From positions 1 through 41,856 of IMG/VR virus record IMGVR_UViG_3300033148_001735: a stretch of DNA of 41,856 bases; one strand, given 5' to 3'. Below, piece after piece: positions 30,431 to 39,212 of this stretch. Position 1 is the first letter of the stretch; every line of letters begins with the position of its first letter. Source of the stretch: a virus. A program made the position numbers and the translations under genes. The notes beneath the pieces were generated by a model. That model saw nothing but the letters and a program-made list of their open reading frames with translations. It did no database searches and was not told the origin of the DNA.

Positions 30431-32302
30431 TCAATACTCCCAGTTAGTAGACAGATCGCCCATTGTTGCTGTTATAGTATAAGTCTCTGCAGCGCTCCAT
30501 GTAAGCCCATCAAGACTATGAGATGTAGCTATCTGCCCTTCAACGCCTGTATCTCCTTCCCATGCCGCCACATAATGACCATTCTGATAGGAGAGTCCTC
30601 TAGTAAAGCGTGAATCATTATTAGCGAATAGAGCCTCTAACTCAAGATCGGCTACTAGATCCCAGTCTCCTGACTCACCTGTAGCAGAGCGCCAAATCTT
30701 ACCCTCTGAGTTAGTTACATACATCATACCATTAAGGACTGCTATACCAAAGGAGGCATTAGTCCCTGTGTCTGTAATAGTATGCACTGCTGTGATAGTG
30801 TCGAAGTCGTCAGACTGCATTATCTGTTTAGTAGCAGATACACTATACATCTTATCTAGGAAGGCCACTACATTAGCTTTACCAGCTCCGAATACTGTAG
30901 GATTAATCCAGTTAATACCATCTGTAGAATAGGAGTTTCTACTCCAGAATACACTACTATAGTATAGGACTGACTGCGCTACTAGAGCCCCTGACGTAGG
31001 AGCGGTAACGTAGGCTGTGAAGTCCCATGTTAGTCCTTCATCTATTGATAGCCATACACCATCTACAATGAACATACGAATATCGCCATTAGGAGTCTTA
31101 ACGAAGTGAGAGCCTTGAGGGATATCATCTCCTATAATAAAGTTATCTACCGGATTGCCGAAGTAGTCATCTACCGATTCATGGATAGTAGCCCTAGTAA
31201 GAGTAACACCTTCATCAGTTGAGTAATAGATTACTACGCCATAGTTCTGGTCTGGGGCTGGGGCTGAAGCTAGGAAGAGCCACGTGCTACCATCAGTCCA
31301 CGCATTATTACGTTGAGCTATCATAAAGATATTGCCTAGCTCAGCCTTAGCCTCGTAACTCCAATCTCCTAAACCTGTACTAGCCTGATAGATACCTGAG
31401 CCCATATAGATCATAAAATAGCTAGCTACATAATCCAAGGTAAAGGTTAGTTCTCCTACTTGGCCACTGTGACTAGCAGTAAAGATTAAGTCATCATCAC
31501 GTACCCCTAGGAAGTCTAGCTCATAAGAGGCTATAAGATCAGTCTCATCATAAGTGCGCGTTCCTGCTATAGGCTTAACAGTGAAGTCTTCATGTGCACC
31601 GGCAACATCCACTAGTCTGTCCACTGTAGACTCTACCGCAGCTAGGCCGCCAGCAATCTCTATTCTAAACTCTTGACTATTCAAAGTAATAGCTTTATAG
31701 GTAGAGTTATCTGCTTCCTGCTGTACGCGAATAGTAGCAGTATTAACCTTACCGTTAGCTGTATTAAGGATAGTAGGTACTACCTTGGTTACGGTTACTT
31801 CATTAGCTACAGTACTCTCAAGTCTAGCAATGAAAGCCATGCCCTTAACATATACATATAAGGCATTATCTAGGATGGTATAAGTCCATAGCTGCCAAGG
31901 ATTACCCGCCTCAGCCACAGGAGAGAACACCTTAGTCCATGAGCCTAAGCCACCAGCCGCTAGAGTAATAACAATATCAGTGGTATCTACTACGCCTATA
32001 ACACCATCACCTCTAACTGAGCGCATATAAGCACCATCAGAGCATAAGGCTAGCAGCAATGTATCACCGGCTTTAGTTCTATAGCATAGCACAGTCTGCA
32101 CTTGCACAGGGATAACGCCAGAGCCTAGCTTAATATCAGTGCCGAAATAAGAAGAATAACCGGCTGATGTAGGAATAACATTCTTAGCATCATAAGCTAT
32201 TAGCCTTGGCGCTCTCTGATCTCCTAGATGAACTGGTAGGCTCTCTGGGTCAGCCATCATTAAGCCTTCTATGAAGCTTACCTGATTATATTGATTAGCC
32301 AT
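30431..32302 (-). CDS. Asp-box beta-propeller tail protein, 623 aa
   Basis: Starts MANQYNQVSF; the opening DQRAPRLIAYDAKNVIPTSA resembles podovirus tail proteins. Residues about 340-620 contain repeated Asp-box motifs (S-x-D-x-G-x-T-W and variants): STDEGVTL, SIDEGLTW, STDGINW and SLDGLTW, the last near residue 596. These mark beta-propeller blades as in sialidases and WD/BNR proteins. The catalytic arginine triad of true sialidases is not obvious, so a structural or glycan-binding role is more likely than hydrolysis. It overlaps the upstream gene by eight bases and the following tail gene starts two bases later. Confidence 0.65.
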   Translation of the reverse strand: MANQYNQVSFIEGLMMADPESLPVHLGDQRAPRLIAYDAKNVIPTSAGYSSYFGTDIKLGSGVIPVQVQTVLCYRTKAGDTLLLALCSDGAYMRSVRGDGVIGVVDTTDIVITLAAGGLGSWTKVFSPVAEAGNPWQLWTYTILDNALYVYVKGMAFIARLESTVANEVTVTKVVPTILNTANGKVNTATIRVQQEADNSTYKAITLNSQEFRIEIAGGLAAVESTVDRLVDVAGAHEDFTVKPIAGTRTYDETDLIASYELDFLGVRDDDLIFTASHSGQVGELTFTLDYVASYFMIYMGSGIYQASTGLGDWSYEAKAELGNIFMIAQRNNAWTDGSTWLFLASAPAPDQNYGVVIYYSTDEGVTLTRATIHESVDDYFGNPVDNFIIGDDIPQGSHFVKTPNGDIRMFIVDGVWLSIDEGLTWDFTAYVTAPTSGALVAQSVLYYSSVFWSRNSYSTDGINWINPTVFGAGKANVVAFLDKMYSVSATKQIMQSDDFDTITAVHTITDTGTNASFGIAVLNGMMYVTNSEGKIWRSATGESGDWDLVADLELEALFANNDSRFTRGLSYQNGHYVAAWEGDTGVEGQIATSHSLDGLTWSAAETYTITATMGDLSTNWEY

Positions 32303-32687
32303 TGTCTAACTGTCCTTGAGATGCTAGTACATCCCATCCATGTATTACATTAATTAGTAGCTCAGCTGAGCCTTCTACAGTTATAGCACTAATGTTCGCG
32401 CCTTTAATCCAGACTGTATACATCTTATGTGCTTCTAACCACATAGCATCATCCAGACTAGCACCATAAGCCACATCTGCCGGAGCAACAGCAGCACTTC
32501 CGGCACTTAGCAGCATAGGTTTATTAGCTTTAACTTGGCAGATAGCCCCTTCAGCAGGAGTAATAGCCAGAGGCGTACCCATAGCCACAGCAGTAACTAA
32601 GATTCTATTAGCACTAGAGGGATTAGCTACTTCATTAGGGATAGCTTGACCATCTATAGAGCCAAGAGGATATTCATGAATAGCCAT
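32295..32687 (-). CDS. Putative virion protein, 130 aa
   Basis: Starts MAIHEYPLGS. Beta-rich, Ala/Val-rich (ANRILVTAVAMGTPLAITPA, MLLSAGSAAVAPADVAYG), a composition typical of small head or tail decoration proteins. No known motif. Located between the lysis cassette and the tail propeller genes and overlapping both neighbours by one to eight bases. Function unknown. Confidence 0.6.
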   Translation of the reverse strand: MAIHEYPLGSIDGQAIPNEVANPSSANRILVTAVAMGTPLAITPAEGAICQVKANKPMLLSAGSAAVAPADVAYGASLDDAMWLEAHKMYTVWIKGANISAITVEGSAELLINVIHGWDVLASQGQLDNG

Positions 32688-32947
32688 TAGCGTAATAACC
32701 TCTCTATCTTAGATTTATCTAGGTTGCCCTGCTCTATGATACCATCCTGCTCACCTATAAGAATAACTAAATCCTTAGTAATTGGGGAGCTAGGTAGTCG
32801 TGGTAAAGAATAGGGCGTTAGCAGGATAGCAGGTACACTAATCTTGGGACAGCTCGGAGGCTTTACTATGTCTTTCTTGCAACTGATTAACAAGATCGGC
32901 AGGAATAGGAATAGCAAGATACTGCTTACTTTCGGTAGATAGATCAT
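32687..32947 (-). CDS. Rz1: Rz1-like outer-membrane lipoprotein (o-spanin)
   Basis: An 86-residue protein with a signal peptide (residues 1-22, hydrophobic SSILLFLFLPILLIS) and lipobox L20-I21-S22-C23; the mature 64-residue lipoprotein is Pro-rich (KPPSCPKISVPAILLTPYSL). It starts inside the Rz gene in another frame (110 bases shared) and runs past its end, a typical partly embedded spanin arrangement. AAGGAT lies ahead of the ATG. With Rz it bridges the inner and outer membranes at lysis, which marks the host as Gram-negative. Confidence 0.8.
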   Translation of the reverse strand: MIYLPKVSSILLFLFLPILLISCKKDIVKPPSCPKISVPAILLTPYSLPRLPSSPITKDLVILIGEQDGIIEQGNLDKSKIERLLR

Positions 32948-33185
32948 TTAGTTTATCCTTAGCTATTGCTAGCCTTTTAGCTATTACAGCGTTCTCTTTA
33001 TTACGTTCGGTTAGTACGATAGCCCATAAACGCTTTTCTTCCTCTAGGCCATCAGCTATATCCTTCCATCTCTTAGCTGTATCTGCCGCTATTGCTAGGT
33101 CAGCTTTAGCATTGAGATAGTCATCTATAGCATAGCCTAAACCTCCTAACGAGATTAATATGACTATTATCTTTACATAAGGCAT
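32838..33185 (-). CDS. Rz: Rz-like inner-membrane spanin (i-spanin)
   Basis: A 115-residue protein with one N-terminal transmembrane helix (residues about 4-20, VKIIVILISLGGLGYAI) and a long periplasmic coiled coil (KADLAIAADTAKRWKDIADG through VIAKRLAIAKDKLNDL). This is the classic i-spanin design. AGGAG upstream of the ATG at 33183-33185. It overlaps the Rz1-like gene and follows the DUF5675 gene, so it belongs to the lysis cassette. Confidence 0.8.
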   Translation of the reverse strand: MPYVKIIVILISLGGLGYAIDDYLNAKADLAIAADTAKRWKDIADGLEEEKRLWAIVLTERNKENAVIAKRLAIAKDKLNDLSTESKQYLAIPIPADLVNQLQERHSKASELSQD

Positions 33186-33194
33186 TAGCTGCTC

Positions 33195-33665
33195 CTAGTA
33201 TTGTTTATGATGGATACTAATTATCCCATCACCACGCTCATAGATCAAGTCTATTAGCTTATCTACTGTAGCCCTAGAAGCCGTAACCATTAGAGCATCA
33301 GGTAGCCAGCGATTCTTTTGACCACAGGCATGAGTCTTGCCTATAGCTATGCAACCTTGGAGTTCACTAGCCCAGTTAGCCGTATGAATGAGGCAGGCAT
33401 AGCGCCCCTTACCATTAGGCAGCTCAGACTGGTTAGCTCTAACATCATCATGATTACTAAGAGCCACAGTTCTGCCATATTTAGGAGAGTCATACGGTTC
33501 TAGGATATAGCTACCAGCAGGCAAACAAGACTTGAAGGGCTCGTTATTCTGCCAGTTCTGCTCCATAGTCTTACCATAGAGAGTGCCATCTACGTAGAGA
33601 TTACCTACCATCCCCATGCCGTCTACTTCCCCAGTACGCTCTAGGATCAGCACTATACCAGTCAT
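33195..33665 (-). CDS. DUF5675 protein, candidate endolysin
   Basis: 156 residues. The pattern SCLPAGSYILEPYDSPKYG (46-64), then RYACLIHTANWASELQGCI (88-106) with His94 and Cys105 matches the DUF5675 family; the His...Gly-Cys arrangement recalls L,D-transpeptidase (YkuD-like) active sites, though more closely spaced. It overlaps the holin-like gene by four bases (ATGA) and precedes the spanins. No other lysozyme, amidase, transglycosylase or peptidase is visible in the genome, so this is the best endolysin candidate. It has no signal peptide, so it would need the holin for export. The activity of the family is not firmly known to me. Confidence 0.6.
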   Translation of the reverse strand: MTGIVLILERTGEVDGMGMVGNLYVDGTLYGKTMEQNWQNNEPFKSCLPAGSYILEPYDSPKYGRTVALSNHDDVRANQSELPNGKGRYACLIHTANWASELQGCIAIGKTHACGQKNRWLPDALMVTASRATVDKLIDLIYERGDGIISIHHKQY

Positions 33666-34033
33666 GGCTTAATCCCACTAAAGTAGGTAAGTACAGTAAA
33701 GACTAAAGATAGGATAGATACTATACCTATCCCATACTTAGCCATTTGCTTAGAATGCCACTTCCTATCTTCCTTAGAAGCTTCAGTTATAGCCTTCTGC
33801 ATATCTTGAGTCTTAACGTAATGCTTATCCAAATTATCCTGCATGGCTTGATTACATCTCTCTACCCTGTGGTCTATCTCCTTCCTAGAGTCTTCGACCT
33901 TATCGAGTATTTTTATTAGTTGAGCCTCTATCCTATCTGAGGTCTTGCCATGATTTGTTATAGCTTGCTGGTTTAGTGCTGCTAGCGTAGTAAGACTAGC
34001 TATTGTAGCCTTATCTTCTGTATCTGTTGCCAT
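33662..34033 (-). CDS. Holin-like protein with C-terminal membrane segment, 123 aa
   Basis: Residues about 10-95 are polar and coiled-coil-like (DRIEAQLIKILDKVEDSRKE, then MQKAITEASKEDRKWHSKQM); residues about 98-118 form one transmembrane helix (GIGIVSILSLVFTVLTYFSG). The plan resembles single-TM, haemolysin XhlA-like holins with a cytoplasmic coiled coil. Four-base overlap with the candidate endolysin gene. Membrane anchor plus gene order support a holin; a membrane-anchored accessory without pore function is the alternative. Confidence 0.6.
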   Translation of the reverse strand: MATDTEDKATIASLTTLAALNQQAITNHGKTSDRIEAQLIKILDKVEDSRKEIDHRVERCNQAMQDNLDKHYVKTQDMQKAITEASKEDRKWHSKQMAKYGIGIVSILSLVFTVLTYFSGIKP

Positions 34034-34048
34034 GATAACTCTCTCTTA

Positions 34049-36982
34049 TTAGCCTAATTTAGTTATTTTTATTCTAGTATATATCTCATGGGATATTCCA
34101 CCGCCTGATTCTCCTAGCCCGTAAGAGTGTACCTGAGCCGTCTTATGCCATAGCTTAAAGGTTTTGGTACCTGTTATAGTAATTATCGCATCTATCTCAG
34201 ACCTAGTATTACCAGTAACAGCTTTACATACGGCTGAAGTACCAAAGGCTACATTGGTAGAGTCTGTATCATTCTCTAAGTATATGTTATGCCCTGATAT
34301 ATCATAAGCTGGAGAACTAGCCTCTATCTCATAAGTACCAGCAGTAAGAATAAATGACGTAGTATTATTAGTAAGCCATGATTGAGCTACAGTAGTAACG
34401 TTATGTGATCTAACCTGAGAGCCTACTATTGATGTACCACCCCTAGTACCGGAGGTCTTCTGATCCTCCATGATAGCTATCTCAGAGCCACCTATAGGCG
34501 CGTACTTATCGCTTAGCTTAACAGCTGCTTCGTATACGTCAGTCGTTATGACATTAACAGCACCAGCTACAGAGCTAACAAAGGGCTGACCAGAGAATAG
34601 GTCAAGTACTTCCCCACCTGCTTCAGCTATCTTATCATAAGATAGCACAGTATAGCTAGATGTAATCTTTACATAGATCTCTACTATAGTCTCTGGAGTA
34701 TTCTGTACTATCTTATAGGCATACAATACATTATAGTATCTCATATAACTAGCAGTTATCTCTATTAGAGGATCATTACCAAAAGCAGCCTGCTGCTTCA
34801 CTCTAATACTTAATAGATGCGCATAGGCTGTATGGCCGCCATGACCAACAGATGTAGCCGCTAGCGTTATATTTTTATCCCCATATTGAGTATCTATAGT
34901 TATAGCGGCTATCTTAGTATATTTGCCAGCTGATGTAGATGATGTATTACCCGTTGTCATACCATCACTCTTACTCTTACTCTTATACTTATCTGAGAGC
35001 TTAGTACCTGCTTCATAGATATCATTCTTGCAGTATATACGTCCTAGCGTAGCATCTAAAAAGATTCTAGCCTTACCCTCAGATGCTATGTATAGCCCAA
35101 ATCCCTGATCAGTCCCTACTCCTGTATCGGTAGAGTTTATAAAAGTAGCTGTACTGTGGCAGTAGCCTATGCCATACATATTACCTAGTGCAGCATCTGA
35201 TGGATTATAGCTTGACCCTATAGTATATATAGGATTAGACTTTAATATGTTAGCTCCTACATTATTATAACTACCCTCTAAGTGGCCGGTATGGTGCTGT
35301 CCTCTTATAAGATTGCCTGATACTAATGTTATATCTCCTATAACAGAGGAATTACCACCTACATACATATTAGCAGTAAATTGAGCTGTAGCGTAAGTCC
35401 ATACCTCTTTATTGCCTAGAGTAGAGTTACGCCATTCCTGTATAAGAGTACCATCATCAGCTTTTAAGCGTAGGTAGTGGCCATCTTTGGTAATAGTATG
35501 CTTGCCATTAGTCCCGAATAGCCACTCTAGCGTAGAAGCTGTAGTATTATTTATTGTTAGCTTGCCTGCTACTTCTGTATTCTGACTTAGCCTTATAATA
35601 GTCGCGTAGAACTGCGCCACCGCAATAGTATCAGCATATAGCAGTGTGCCGTTACCAGTAAAATAATTTAGGTAGGTAGCGTAGCCGTCATGAGCATCTA
35701 TGTGCAGATTACCATTAGTGCAGTGTAGTCTAGCCTTTCTATCAGCAGTAGAGCCTGTAAGAAATAATGAGCCTGTATCTGTAGTAGCATACTTACCTAT
35801 AGTGATATCATTAATAACATCTAATGCACCGCTTACTTGCGTATCGCCCTCCTGAAAGTTCCATTTTCCTTTAGCTATTACTGTGGTAGTTGGAGAGTCT
35901 ATAGGGCCTACGTAAGCTACATTACTTGAATTAATCCCTAGCATTCTAGTAGCGCCAGAGGTAAAATCACAGTTCACATAGGCAGCATTACCTAGGTTTA
36001 AGCCTGCAGCTACTACTCCTAGGGCATCTATCTCTACCTTGCCAAAGTTAGTGCTTCTAAGGATATTTATATCAATAGGCTCATAGGCATTCTCATCTAT
36101 AGGAGTAATCCTTACCATCAAGGTTCCTATATTGGCATGGACAGAGACTACAATTGCTAGAGGCATAGCAACACCTGTCAAAGGCCTAGTCTTAGTTAGT
36201 CCTCCGATAGTTGTTGGATCAACCCATATAACGTCTCCTTCCGCCCAAACCTCTCCGTAAGGAGTACCGGTAGTGTCTATTCCCCTAATCTTACCAAAGG
36301 TAGTAATTTTACCGTCTGTACCAGCTTCTATAGTTTCCGTTGTAATACCTACTATATACTTTGCACTAGCTGAAGTAGAGCCATCCATCTTAGCTACTAG
36401 GATTCTTCCGCTAGCCCCTAAGGTACCTACAGCCATTACTGGAGTACCGTCTGGAATATCAAAGCCTGTGCTGTTACGGCCATGAATATGCAGTTCTTGT
36501 CCTAGCTGTAGTACTGCCCCATTAGTAACTAGGTCTACTGTTTCCTCATCAGGATTCCACGACATTAACCCTTGCGTACCTGTACCGCCAGAGAATTGCA
36601 AGGAGTCAACATTTGATATAGTAGGTATGGTAGTAGAGTTTATTAGGATTAAGCTAGTAGGAGAGACAGCGTAACCTATAGGGTGAGTAGATGCTAGTCC
36701 TGAGACGGACTGAGTTAATACGCCAGCAGTGCCAGCGTAGACAAGACCTTCTATGAAAGTCCATGCCTCGTTTTCTATGATACCGACTACCTGCACTTCT
36801 ACAGGTTCGCCAATTGATGCAGAGTTAAGAGTAACTCCACGGGGTTTATCTACATGGGCAGTAGCACTGCCATCTAAGACTAAAGCCGAATCATCATATA
36901 TTCTAGCTACAGAATATGCAGCTAATGACTCGCTTGCTGTAAAGGTCTTACTAGTTAGTCTAATTACGTCTTGGTTAGCCAC
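34049..36982 (-). CDS. Tail fibre/receptor-binding protein, 977 aa
   Basis: Starts MANQDVIRLT and overlaps the adaptor gene by eight bases. Residues 1-330 form small beta-rich domains (PVEVQVVGIIENEAWTFIEG, DGTPVMAVGTLGASGRILVA) of the kind that attach fibres to the virion. The middle consists of repetitive Gly/Thr/Asn-rich strands. Two YEAxxKLSDKY segments (near 655 and 820) separate modules. The last about 140 residues (TLxAGTYEIEASSP-like, then GTKTFKLWHKTAQ) resemble a TNF/C1q-like trimeric tip common in phage fibres. It should bind the host surface. No lyase motif or chaperone-type autocleavage site is evident. Confidence 0.75.
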   Translation of the reverse strand: MANQDVIRLTSKTFTASESLAAYSVARIYDDSALVLDGSATAHVDKPRGVTLNSASIGEPVEVQVVGIIENEAWTFIEGLVYAGTAGVLTQSVSGLASTHPIGYAVSPTSLILINSTTIPTISNVDSLQFSGGTGTQGLMSWNPDEETVDLVTNGAVLQLGQELHIHGRNSTGFDIPDGTPVMAVGTLGASGRILVAKMDGSTSASAKYIVGITTETIEAGTDGKITTFGKIRGIDTTGTPYGEVWAEGDVIWVDPTTIGGLTKTRPLTGVAMPLAIVVSVHANIGTLMVRITPIDENAYEPIDINILRSTNFGKVEIDALGVVAAGLNLGNAAYVNCDFTSGATRMLGINSSNVAYVGPIDSPTTTVIAKGKWNFQEGDTQVSGALDVINDITIGKYATTDTGSLFLTGSTADRKARLHCTNGNLHIDAHDGYATYLNYFTGNGTLLYADTIAVAQFYATIIRLSQNTEVAGKLTINNTTASTLEWLFGTNGKHTITKDGHYLRLKADDGTLIQEWRNSTLGNKEVWTYATAQFTANMYVGGNSSVIGDITLVSGNLIRGQHHTGHLEGSYNNVGANILKSNPIYTIGSSYNPSDAALGNMYGIGYCHSTATFINSTDTGVGTDQGFGLYIASEGKARIFLDATLGRIYCKNDIYEAGTKLSDKYKSKSKSDGMTTGNTSSTSAGKYTKIAAITIDTQYGDKNITLAATSVGHGGHTAYAHLLSIRVKQQAAFGNDPLIEITASYMRYYNVLYAYKIVQNTPETIVEIYVKITSSYTVLSYDKIAEAGGEVLDLFSGQPFVSSVAGAVNVITTDVYEAAVKLSDKYAPIGGSEIAIMEDQKTSGTRGGTSIVGSQVRSHNVTTVAQSWLTNNTTSFILTAGTYEIEASSPAYDISGHNIYLENDTDSTNVAFGTSAVCKAVTGNTRSEIDAIITITGTKTFKLWHKTAQVHSYGLGESGGGISHEIYTRIKITKLG

Positions 36983-37568
36983 TTGATAAAGCCTCTGCTG
37001 CGTCTCGTAGGTATGCGGTTAGCGCTTGGCTGGACATAGCTTCTAGCTTACGTGAATGACTAGGTTCGCCTATAGACCCCAGCACAAAGTGTGAGGCTAC
37101 GTCTACGACCACATCGTGCATCTCTGTAGCTATCCAGTTAGTAGGCTGCGTTGTCTTGTTCAATGTAGGAATAGTACTATAGTACCCGAATAACAGTGTT
37201 GCTGTCAAGGTGGATTGCCTTATATGTAACAAAGTGCCTGCGACGTAGAAGATATTAGTAAGGCTACGTGACTCTTTATCTAGCAGGTCTTCTAGCTTTT
37301 TACCTGTGAAGAAGCACCCAGTCTGCGTAGGATAATCTACATAGATAGGAATACGATGGTCACTAGGTAAGGTAATTGATTGGTCATAGACAGTAGGGAG
37401 AACTCCATCAGACGCTTCTAGTACAACCTCTTTAATATCACGCCAGTTCTTAGACGCTTTATTAATTAGTCTACAAGCAGCATTAATCTTTTGCTCGATA
37501 AGGTCTTCCTTATCTGGGCGGCCTGTCAATGCTACTGCATCTGCTATAAGCTCTACTAGAGTTCCCAT
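36975..37568 (-). CDS. Head-tail adaptor (tail tubular A/gp11-like), 197 aa
   Basis: Starts MGTLVELIADAVALTGRPD; the helical opening and the ITLPSDHRIPIYVDYP segment are typical of podovirus adaptor or tubular A proteins. The C-terminal half is helical (TEMHDVVVDVASHFVLGSIG, AYLRDAAEALSSG). It follows the capsid genes and precedes the fibre gene, the expected position for the ring under the portal. The assignment is from composition and layout rather than a unique motif. Confidence 0.65.
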   Translation of the reverse strand: MGTLVELIADAVALTGRPDKEDLIEQKINAACRLINKASKNWRDIKEVVLEASDGVLPTVYDQSITLPSDHRIPIYVDYPTQTGCFFTGKKLEDLLDKESRSLTNIFYVAGTLLHIRQSTLTATLLFGYYSTIPTLNKTTQPTNWIATEMHDVVVDVASHFVLGSIGEPSHSRKLEAMSSQALTAYLRDAAEALSSG

Positions 37569-37573
37569 TACTA

Positions 37574-37933
37574 TTATACCTTTTTGATACGTTTTATCTT
37601 AACGAAGTGAGCTAGTACTTCAGCTTCTTCATCGCTATCAGTAGTATAGCTACCACCAACAAAGCAGATCAAGCCTGTAGTAGCACCATTACAACTAAAG
37701 ACTGGCTCGCCTATAGTAACATAACTATGCTCAAGCACTTTTGCTGCCTTAGCTGCATCTAATAGAGCCTGTGCAGCGTCTGCTTCTTCTCGCTCTTTCG
37801 TAGCAAGCGCAGCTAATTCTTCTACGCTAAGCTCAGCACCATCGCCACCTTCGTCTTTCTTGGTGTTGCCTTGGATAGACGCTGCTAGGTTACTAGACCC
37901 AGCGCCTTGTTTCATTCCTGGTAAATTAGACAT
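37574..37933 (-). CDS. Putative capsid-associated protein, 119 aa
   Basis: Starts MSNLPGMKQG. An acidic helical middle (ELAALATKEREEADAAQALL) is followed by a beta-rich end (VTIGEPVFSCNGATTGLICF) and a basic tip (KIKRIKKV). No family recognised. It lies directly downstream of the major capsid gene, behind a weak terminator-like hairpin, a spot often used for head decoration or completion proteins. Confidence 0.6.
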   Translation of the reverse strand: MSNLPGMKQGAGSSNLAASIQGNTKKDEGGDGAELSVEELAALATKEREEADAAQALLDAAKAAKVLEHSYVTIGEPVFSCNGATTGLICFVGGSYTTDSDEEAEVLAHFVKIKRIKKV

Positions 37934-37957
37934 TATTAGTGTCTCCTATATAATTAA

Positions 37958-37980
37958 TTAAAAATGCACATCCTTGTGCT
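37958..37980 (-). terminator. Weak terminator downstream of the major capsid gene
   Basis: On the minus strand GCACA-AGGA-TGTGC (37966-37979) is followed by A and a run of five T. It begins 16 bases after the capsid stop codon. A short 5-bp stem suggests partial termination, similar in position to the terminator behind T7 gene 10, and would raise capsid mRNA relative to downstream genes. Confidence 0.5.
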
Positions 37981-37995
37981 GACCTATGTTACCTG

Positions 37996-39189
37996 TTAGG
38001 CTGAAGCAGTCAAACCATTAACTATCTGACAAGAGCCTGGGTTCTTAAACTCAGTAGCGAACTCAGTAGTAAGAGAACCACCTTGAGCATCAATACCGCC
38101 TTCAACGCCGTCTTTAGAGCCGTTATAGCTCTCTTTCTTAACATCACGACCTTCCATGTAGGCTAATGCCATAGATGGTAAATCTACGATAGCCATGAAG
38201 CCGCCATCAATAGGCAAGCCATTGAACAGAGGATGCTCTAAGAGACGGATCTTACCTTTGTAGATCTTAAAGTCAGTGAACATCATACCGAAGCTAGTTT
38301 CTTTCTGCTCCATTGTTACCTGACCTGATGCACGACCAATATCATGCAAGACCTTCATAGCCTGAGAGTCGCAGAAAGCTACACGCTCTTTCGCATTACC
38401 CATGCTAGTTTGCTCAGAGAAGCAAGACTCTACTAAGTCTACCAACTGAGAGTACGTAGTAGTACCACCGGCAGTAGTTACGTTAGCAGGAGCGTGCTCA
38501 TAAACAGCATCGATCAAGCCTTGCGTAGCTGAGCGTGGTGGAGAGCCTGCAGGAGAACTAGCCTGACCCCAGAAGAGTGTAGACTCGATATCAGTAGAAT
38601 GCAACTGCATACAGTCTTCACGAGACTCTGAGATATTATCAAAGCCAGCTTCAGCGTAAGACGCACGAGCAGTATCTGAGATAGCCCAAGCATTACGAAT
38701 GATCTGCGTAAAGTTAGGTACATAGACAGACTCGATAGTACGCGCTGTTGGACGAGTGCTAGACTGAGTATGAGAGTTACCTACAGCAATAACTACTTCA
38801 GCGTCAGCTAAGTCAGCTGCGGCTACACGACCATGAGAGCGTACTACTGTTAGGTTAGTAGCGTCAACTACTGCCGTAACCAGCACATTCTCACGTGATG
38901 CAGTCTGCAATACCATGTCAGCTACGATACCTCCAGTACTAATAACTGGGAAGTTAGTAGCAGCCGCAAGTACGATAGCAGTAGTAGTTACAGCACCGAA
39001 TACCATAGACTTAGTAAAGTAACCATGAGATGCAGCTAATGCTTTAGACTTACCTACTTGACCTGTCATAGCAAACAGCGGAGCTGAGCCATTAGGATAC
39101 AAGCGCAGGATAGCCGCCGCAAAAGATTTCTTGTTCAACTCATCAGGGTTAAACGAGGTATAGAATATACCATTGGGATTAAAAGCCAT
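37996..39189 (-). CDS. Major capsid protein, 397 aa
   Basis: Starts MAFNPNGIFYTSFNPDELNK. It contains HGYFTKSMVFGA (residues about 55-66) and a central YVPNFTQIIRNAWAISDTAR segment, features of the HK97-fold capsid family seen in SU10-like phages (DUF5309-type). A helical region (ERVAFCDSQAMKVLHDIGRA) and FMAIVDLPSMALAYMEGRD follow. It lies between scaffold and adaptor. AGGAGG precedes the ATG inside a perfect inverted repeat (39194-39210), and a weak terminator follows the stop. Confidence is high for role and moderate for family. Confidence 0.85.
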   Translation of the reverse strand: MAFNPNGIFYTSFNPDELNKKSFAAAILRLYPNGSAPLFAMTGQVGKSKALAASHGYFTKSMVFGAVTTTAIVLAAATNFPVISTGGIVADMVLQTASRENVLVTAVVDATNLTVVRSHGRVAAADLADAEVVIAVGNSHTQSSTRPTARTIESVYVPNFTQIIRNAWAISDTARASYAEAGFDNISESREDCMQLHSTDIESTLFWGQASSPAGSPPRSATQGLIDAVYEHAPANVTTAGGTTTYSQLVDLVESCFSEQTSMGNAKERVAFCDSQAMKVLHDIGRASGQVTMEQKETSFGMMFTDFKIYKGKIRLLEHPLFNGLPIDGGFMAIVDLPSMALAYMEGRDVKKESYNGSKDGVEGGIDAQGGSLTTEFATEFKNPGSCQIVNGLTASA

Positions 39190-39193
39190 TACA

Positions 39194-39210
39194 TTATCCT
39201 CCTAGGATAA
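39194..39210 (-). promoter_or_regulatory. Inverted repeat around the capsid ribosome-binding site
   Basis: TTATCCTAGGAGGATAA on the minus strand has 7-base arms around AGG. The ribosome-binding site AGGAGG of the capsid gene lies in the loop and the 3' arm, so the hairpin would hide part of it unless opened by a ribosome or another factor. Confidence 0.5.
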
Positions 39211-39212
39211 GA

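Noticed and set aside
34049-36982. Diversity-generating retroelement acting on the fibre gene
   Set aside because: No reverse transcriptase and no template/variable repeat pair was seen.
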